A stretch of DNA of 9,217 nt from Comamonadaceae bacterium CG_4_10_14_3_um_filter_60_75 (GTDB lineage: Bacteria; Pseudomonadota; Gammaproteobacteria; Burkholderiales; Burkholderiaceae_C): assembly GCA_002784245.1 (NCBI GenBank), contig PFKL01000150.1:1-9217 (forward strand). Direction: 5' to 3'. Positions 7,553 through 9,217 of this stretch are shown here, in pieces. A program made the position numbers and the translations under genes. The notes beneath the pieces were generated by a model. It saw nothing but the letters and a program-made list of their open reading frames with translations, was not told the DNA's origin and did not search any database. How positions within the stretch are numbered: position 1 is the first letter of the stretch; every line of letters begins with the position of its first letter.

Positions 7553-7836
7553 AGCCCGAGGTTTTCCCGAGCGCCCAGCAGCTGCAAACCCGGCTGCAAA
7601 CCGTGTTGCAGCCCAGCGCGCTGGAAGTCATTGATGAGAGCGGCCAGCACCATGGCCACGCCGGCGCCAATGGCACGGGCTTTGGCACCCATTTTCGGGT
7701 GCGCATCACTTCACATTTATTTACCGGCAAGAGCCCGGTGGCGCGGCATCGGCTTGTGTATGATGCGCTGCAAGATTTCATGGATCAAGGCCTGCATGCG
7801 CTGGCCATTGAAGCCCAGACACCCGCAGCTAAATAA
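7549..7836 (+). CDS. bolA: BolA family protein
   Basis: Small (95 residues) BolA/IbaG-fold protein. Family members partner with monothiol glutaredoxins and [2Fe-2S] clusters, and some act as DNA-binding regulators of envelope and stress genes. The conserved core is FRVRITSHLFTGKSPVARHR (49-68), followed by LVYDAL. It includes the invariant His67 of the R-H-R motif and the F-x-G-(K/M)-S/x loop. A His-rich loop, SGQHHGHAG (31-39), is the H-type loop that can supply a second cluster ligand. It starts in a 4-base ATGA overlap with yciB, so it is probably co-translated. Whether it is a true BolA or a BolA1-like paralogue cannot be told from one copy. No helix-turn-helix beyond the class II KH-like fold is apparent. 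Confidence 0.93.
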   Translation: MKPEVFPSAQQLQTRLQTVLQPSALEVIDESGQHHGHAGANGTGFGTHFRVRITSHLFTGKSPVARHRLVYDALQDFMDQGLHALAIEAQTPAAK

Positions 7837-7885
7837 AAGCGGGCCGAAACCGCAAACTTTTTACTCAAACCTTCAGGAAATTTGC

Positions 7886-8671
7886 ATGAAACACAAGCTT
7901 GTCACAAGTTTTGCGCTGGCTGCTTTGGTCGCCAGTCTGTCGCCTCTGGCTCTGGCCCAGAACGTCGCCATCGTCAATGGCAAAGCGGTCCCCTTGACGC
8001 GCGTGGAAGCGCTGAGCCAGCAGGTGGCGCGTTCGGGGCGCCAGGTCACCCCCGAGATCGAACAGCAGATCAAGGACGAAGTCATCGCCCGCGAAATCTT
8101 CATGCAAGAAGCGCAAAAGCAAGGCCTGGACACCACCGCCGACTTCAAGTCACAAATGGAGCTGGCGCGCCAGGCTATTTTGATCCGTGAGCTGTTTGCC
8201 AATTACCAAAAAACCAACGCCGTCACCGACGAAGAAATCAAGGCCGAATACGACAAATTTGCTGCGGCCAACAGCGGCAAGGAATACCGTGCCAGCCATA
8301 TCCTGGTCGAGAAGGAAGCCGTAGCCGCGGCCATCATCGCCCAGCTGAAAAAAGGCGGCAAGTTTGAAGACATCGCCAAAAAATCCAGCAAAGACCCGGG
8401 CTCTGGCGCCAAGGGCGGCGATCTGGACTGGGCACCGGCCAGCAACTACGTGGCCGAATTTGCCCAGGCACTCACCGGCCTGAGCAAAGGCAAATTGACC
8501 GAAACGCCGGTCAAATCACAATTCGGCTACCACGTCATCCGCCTGGACGACGTGCGCGAAGCGCAACTACCCAAGCTTGAAGACGTCAAACCGCAAGTGG
8601 CACAACAACTGCAGCAGCAAAAGCTGACCAATTACCAGGAAGACCTGCGTAAAAAAGCCAAGATTGAATAA
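7886..8671 (+). CDS. Periplasmic parvulin-type peptidyl-prolyl cis-trans isomerase
   Basis: A 261-residue secreted foldase/chaperone of the PpiC/PrsA/SurA type. The N-terminus MKHKLVTSFALAALVAS plus LSPLALA forms a signal peptide, with predicted cleavage after ALA at about residue 24, before QNVAIVNGKAV. Residues 25-130 form a SurA-N-like helical chaperone segment. The rotamase domain spans about 134-224, with YRASHILV (134-141), GGDLDW (177-182) and FGYHVIRL (213-220), the parvulin hallmarks. A Gln/Lys-rich helix closes the protein. ATG 7886 is preceded by AGGAAA at 7875-7880. The frame is open 85 codons further up, but that part overlaps bolA and would bury the signal peptide. It lies 49 bp after bolA, so it may be the last gene of the operon. 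A weak promoter-like TTGAAG (7808) with TAAATA (7830) could drive it separately. The terminator at 8694 follows directly. Confidence 0.94.
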   Translation: MKHKLVTSFALAALVASLSPLALAQNVAIVNGKAVPLTRVEALSQQVARSGRQVTPEIEQQIKDEVIAREIFMQEAQKQGLDTTADFKSQMELARQAILIRELFANYQKTNAVTDEEIKAEYDKFAAANSGKEYRASHILVEKEAVAAAIIAQLKKGGKFEDIAKKSSKDPGSGAKGGDLDWAPASNYVAEFAQALTGLSKGKLTETPVKSQFGYHVIRLDDVREAQLPKLEDVKPQVAQQLQQQKLTNYQEDLRKKAKIE

Positions 8672-8693
8672 GGGCTTTCCACCGCGAACCCTC

Positions 8694-8719
8694 AGGCCGG
8701 ACACGTTCCGGCCTTTTTT
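8694..8719 (+). terminator. Rho-independent terminator after the PPIase gene
   Basis: Perfect 8-bp stem AGGCCGGA (8694-8701) / TCCGGCCT (8707-8714) with a 5-base loop, followed by six T (8714-8719). It lies 23 bp after the isomerase stop and ends the rightward operon. The T-tract also forms the stop codon (TAA on the minus strand, 8720-8718) of the convergent acyltransferase gene. For leftward transcription the hairpin is not followed by a U-run, so it should work mainly in the plus direction. Confidence 0.88.
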
Positions 8720-9217
8720 ATGCGCGCAGCCAGCTCATGGCGCCTACCAGCGCGATCAACACCGGCTGATGCACCATGTAATAGCCCAGGCTCCAGCGGC
8801 CCAAACCCGCTAACGCTTTGACACCCCGGCCACCAGCCTGACCACGCAACCAGCGCGCCAGCAGCGGCGCGGCAGCCGCGCCCCACCACATCACTCCCAG
8901 CCAGGGGAACACGGGCACATAGTCTTCGGTGATCGGCTTGCGCGTGATCCAGCCCAGCCAGTTCCAGCCCATGCCATTCATCTGATGAACAAAATCGGCG
9001 CTAGCCCATATATTCAGGGCGTAAGAAGCTATGAATTTAGATGCAATGGCCAGCCCACCCAGCAACCACAACCAGCGTCCCCAATGCGCTGTCAGGCGCA
9101 CCACAATCAACATCACTGCGATACCGTGCAGCACGCCAAAGTAAATGAAACTCTTGGGGAACATCAGCCACGATCCCACCGACACCAGCAGCGCACAGCC
9201 CGCCACCTGCGCCCAGC
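8718..9217 (-). CDS. DUF1624/HGSNAT-like membrane acyltransferase (5' end cut by window edge)
   Basis: C-terminal part of a multi-pass membrane protein resembling the heparan-alpha-glucosaminide N-acetyltransferase catalytic-domain family (DUF1624), which carries acetyl groups across a membrane to sugars in the eukaryotic enzyme; the bacterial substrate is unknown. The frame is open to the right edge (about 166 codons seen). The GTG at 9206 is only the first possible in-window start, and the coding frame continues through it, so the N-terminal half lies outside. Family-like stretches are FIYFGVLHGIAVMLIV, DYVPVFPWLGVMWWG and the closing LGRWSLGYYMVHQPVLIALV. Hydrophobic segments are spread throughout, consistent with at least four membrane helices. 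An AT-rich repeat-like tract (about 8989-9050) is read in frame. The stop is in the T-tract of the convergent operon's terminator. The family call is good; the exact function is not known. Confidence 0.8.
   Translation of the reverse strand, partial: WAQVAGCALLVSVGSWLMFPKSFIYFGVLHGIAVMLIVVRLTAHWGRWLWLLGGLAIASKFIASYALNIWASADFVHQMNGMGWNWLGWITRKPITEDYVPVFPWLGVMWWGAAAAPLLARWLRGQAGGRGVKALAGLGRWSLGYYMVHQPVLIALVGAMSWLRA
8989..9050 (-). repeat. Short repeat-like tract inside the acyltransferase gene (copy B)
   Basis: On the minus strand the order is TTCATAGCTTCTTA, then CCTGAATATAT, GGGCTAG, a single C and GCCGATTTTG. These match the AGCT...TTA...TGA...GGGCTAG...GCCGATTT blocks of the tract in selO (6329-6382), while the bases between differ and vary by one in length. 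It is clearly AT-richer than the flanking sequence. It encodes a stretch reading KFIASYALNIWASADFVH in a membrane-associated region. Confidence 0.45.

Noticed and set aside
7839..7862. Possible terminator between bolA and the PPIase gene (GCGG/CCGC hairpin followed by TTTTT)
   Set aside because: The stem is only 4 bp with a 7-base loop, and the T-run is separated from the stem by 4 bases, so it is too weak to call.
7631..7885. N-terminal extension of the PPIase frame to 7631
   Set aside because: It lies inside bolA in another frame and would hide an obvious signal peptide that begins at ATG 7886.

Overview
The window looks like chromosomal DNA from a GC-rich betaproteobacterium, most likely a member of the Comamonadaceae (Rhodoferax/Polaromonas-like, Burkholderiales). 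This rests on codon and GC character, on the style of the acyl-CoA ligase and SelO proteins, on the order msrB-yciB-bolA-parvulin, and on two short repeat-like tracts of a type I associate with that family. There are eight protein genes, two of them cut by the window edges. I found no tRNA, rRNA, CRISPR array, insertion sequence or prophage gene.

Left part, minus strand (1-4995): transcription runs leftward from a promoter near 5049-5077. It passes through a large membrane-bound diguanylate cyclase with a C-terminal hemerythrin domain, then an AMP-forming fatty-acyl-CoA ligase, then a LivH-type branched-chain amino acid/carboxylate ABC permease that leaves the window. The ligase and permease are 25 bp apart and probably belong to one uptake-and-activation operon. 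The cyclase is 80 bp upstream of the ligase and may or may not share its transcript.

Middle and right, plus strand (5100-8671): a divergent 104-bp intergenic region separates the cyclase from a compact rightward cluster. Its order is SelO (protein AMPylase) - MsrB (methionine-R-sulfoxide reductase) - YciB (inner-membrane protein) - BolA-family protein - secreted parvulin-type peptidyl-prolyl isomerase. SelO and msrB are 15 bp apart, and msrB/yciB and yciB/bolA each overlap by 4 bp (ATGA), so the first four look translationally coupled. The isomerase follows after 49 bp, and the run ends at a strong rho-independent terminator at 8694-8719. Common themes are redox stress (SelO, MsrB, BolA) and the envelope (YciB, periplasmic PPIase).

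Right edge, minus strand (8718-9217): a convergent, 5'-truncated multi-pass membrane protein resembling the DUF1624/heparan-alpha-glucosaminide N-acetyltransferase catalytic domain. Its stop codon sits in the terminator's T-tract.

Most genes are ordinary housekeeping or accessory genes. The items most worth a second look are the cyclase with sensor-HAMP-PAS-GGDEF-hemerythrin architecture, and a pair of related repeat-like tracts read in frame inside selO and the acyltransferase gene.
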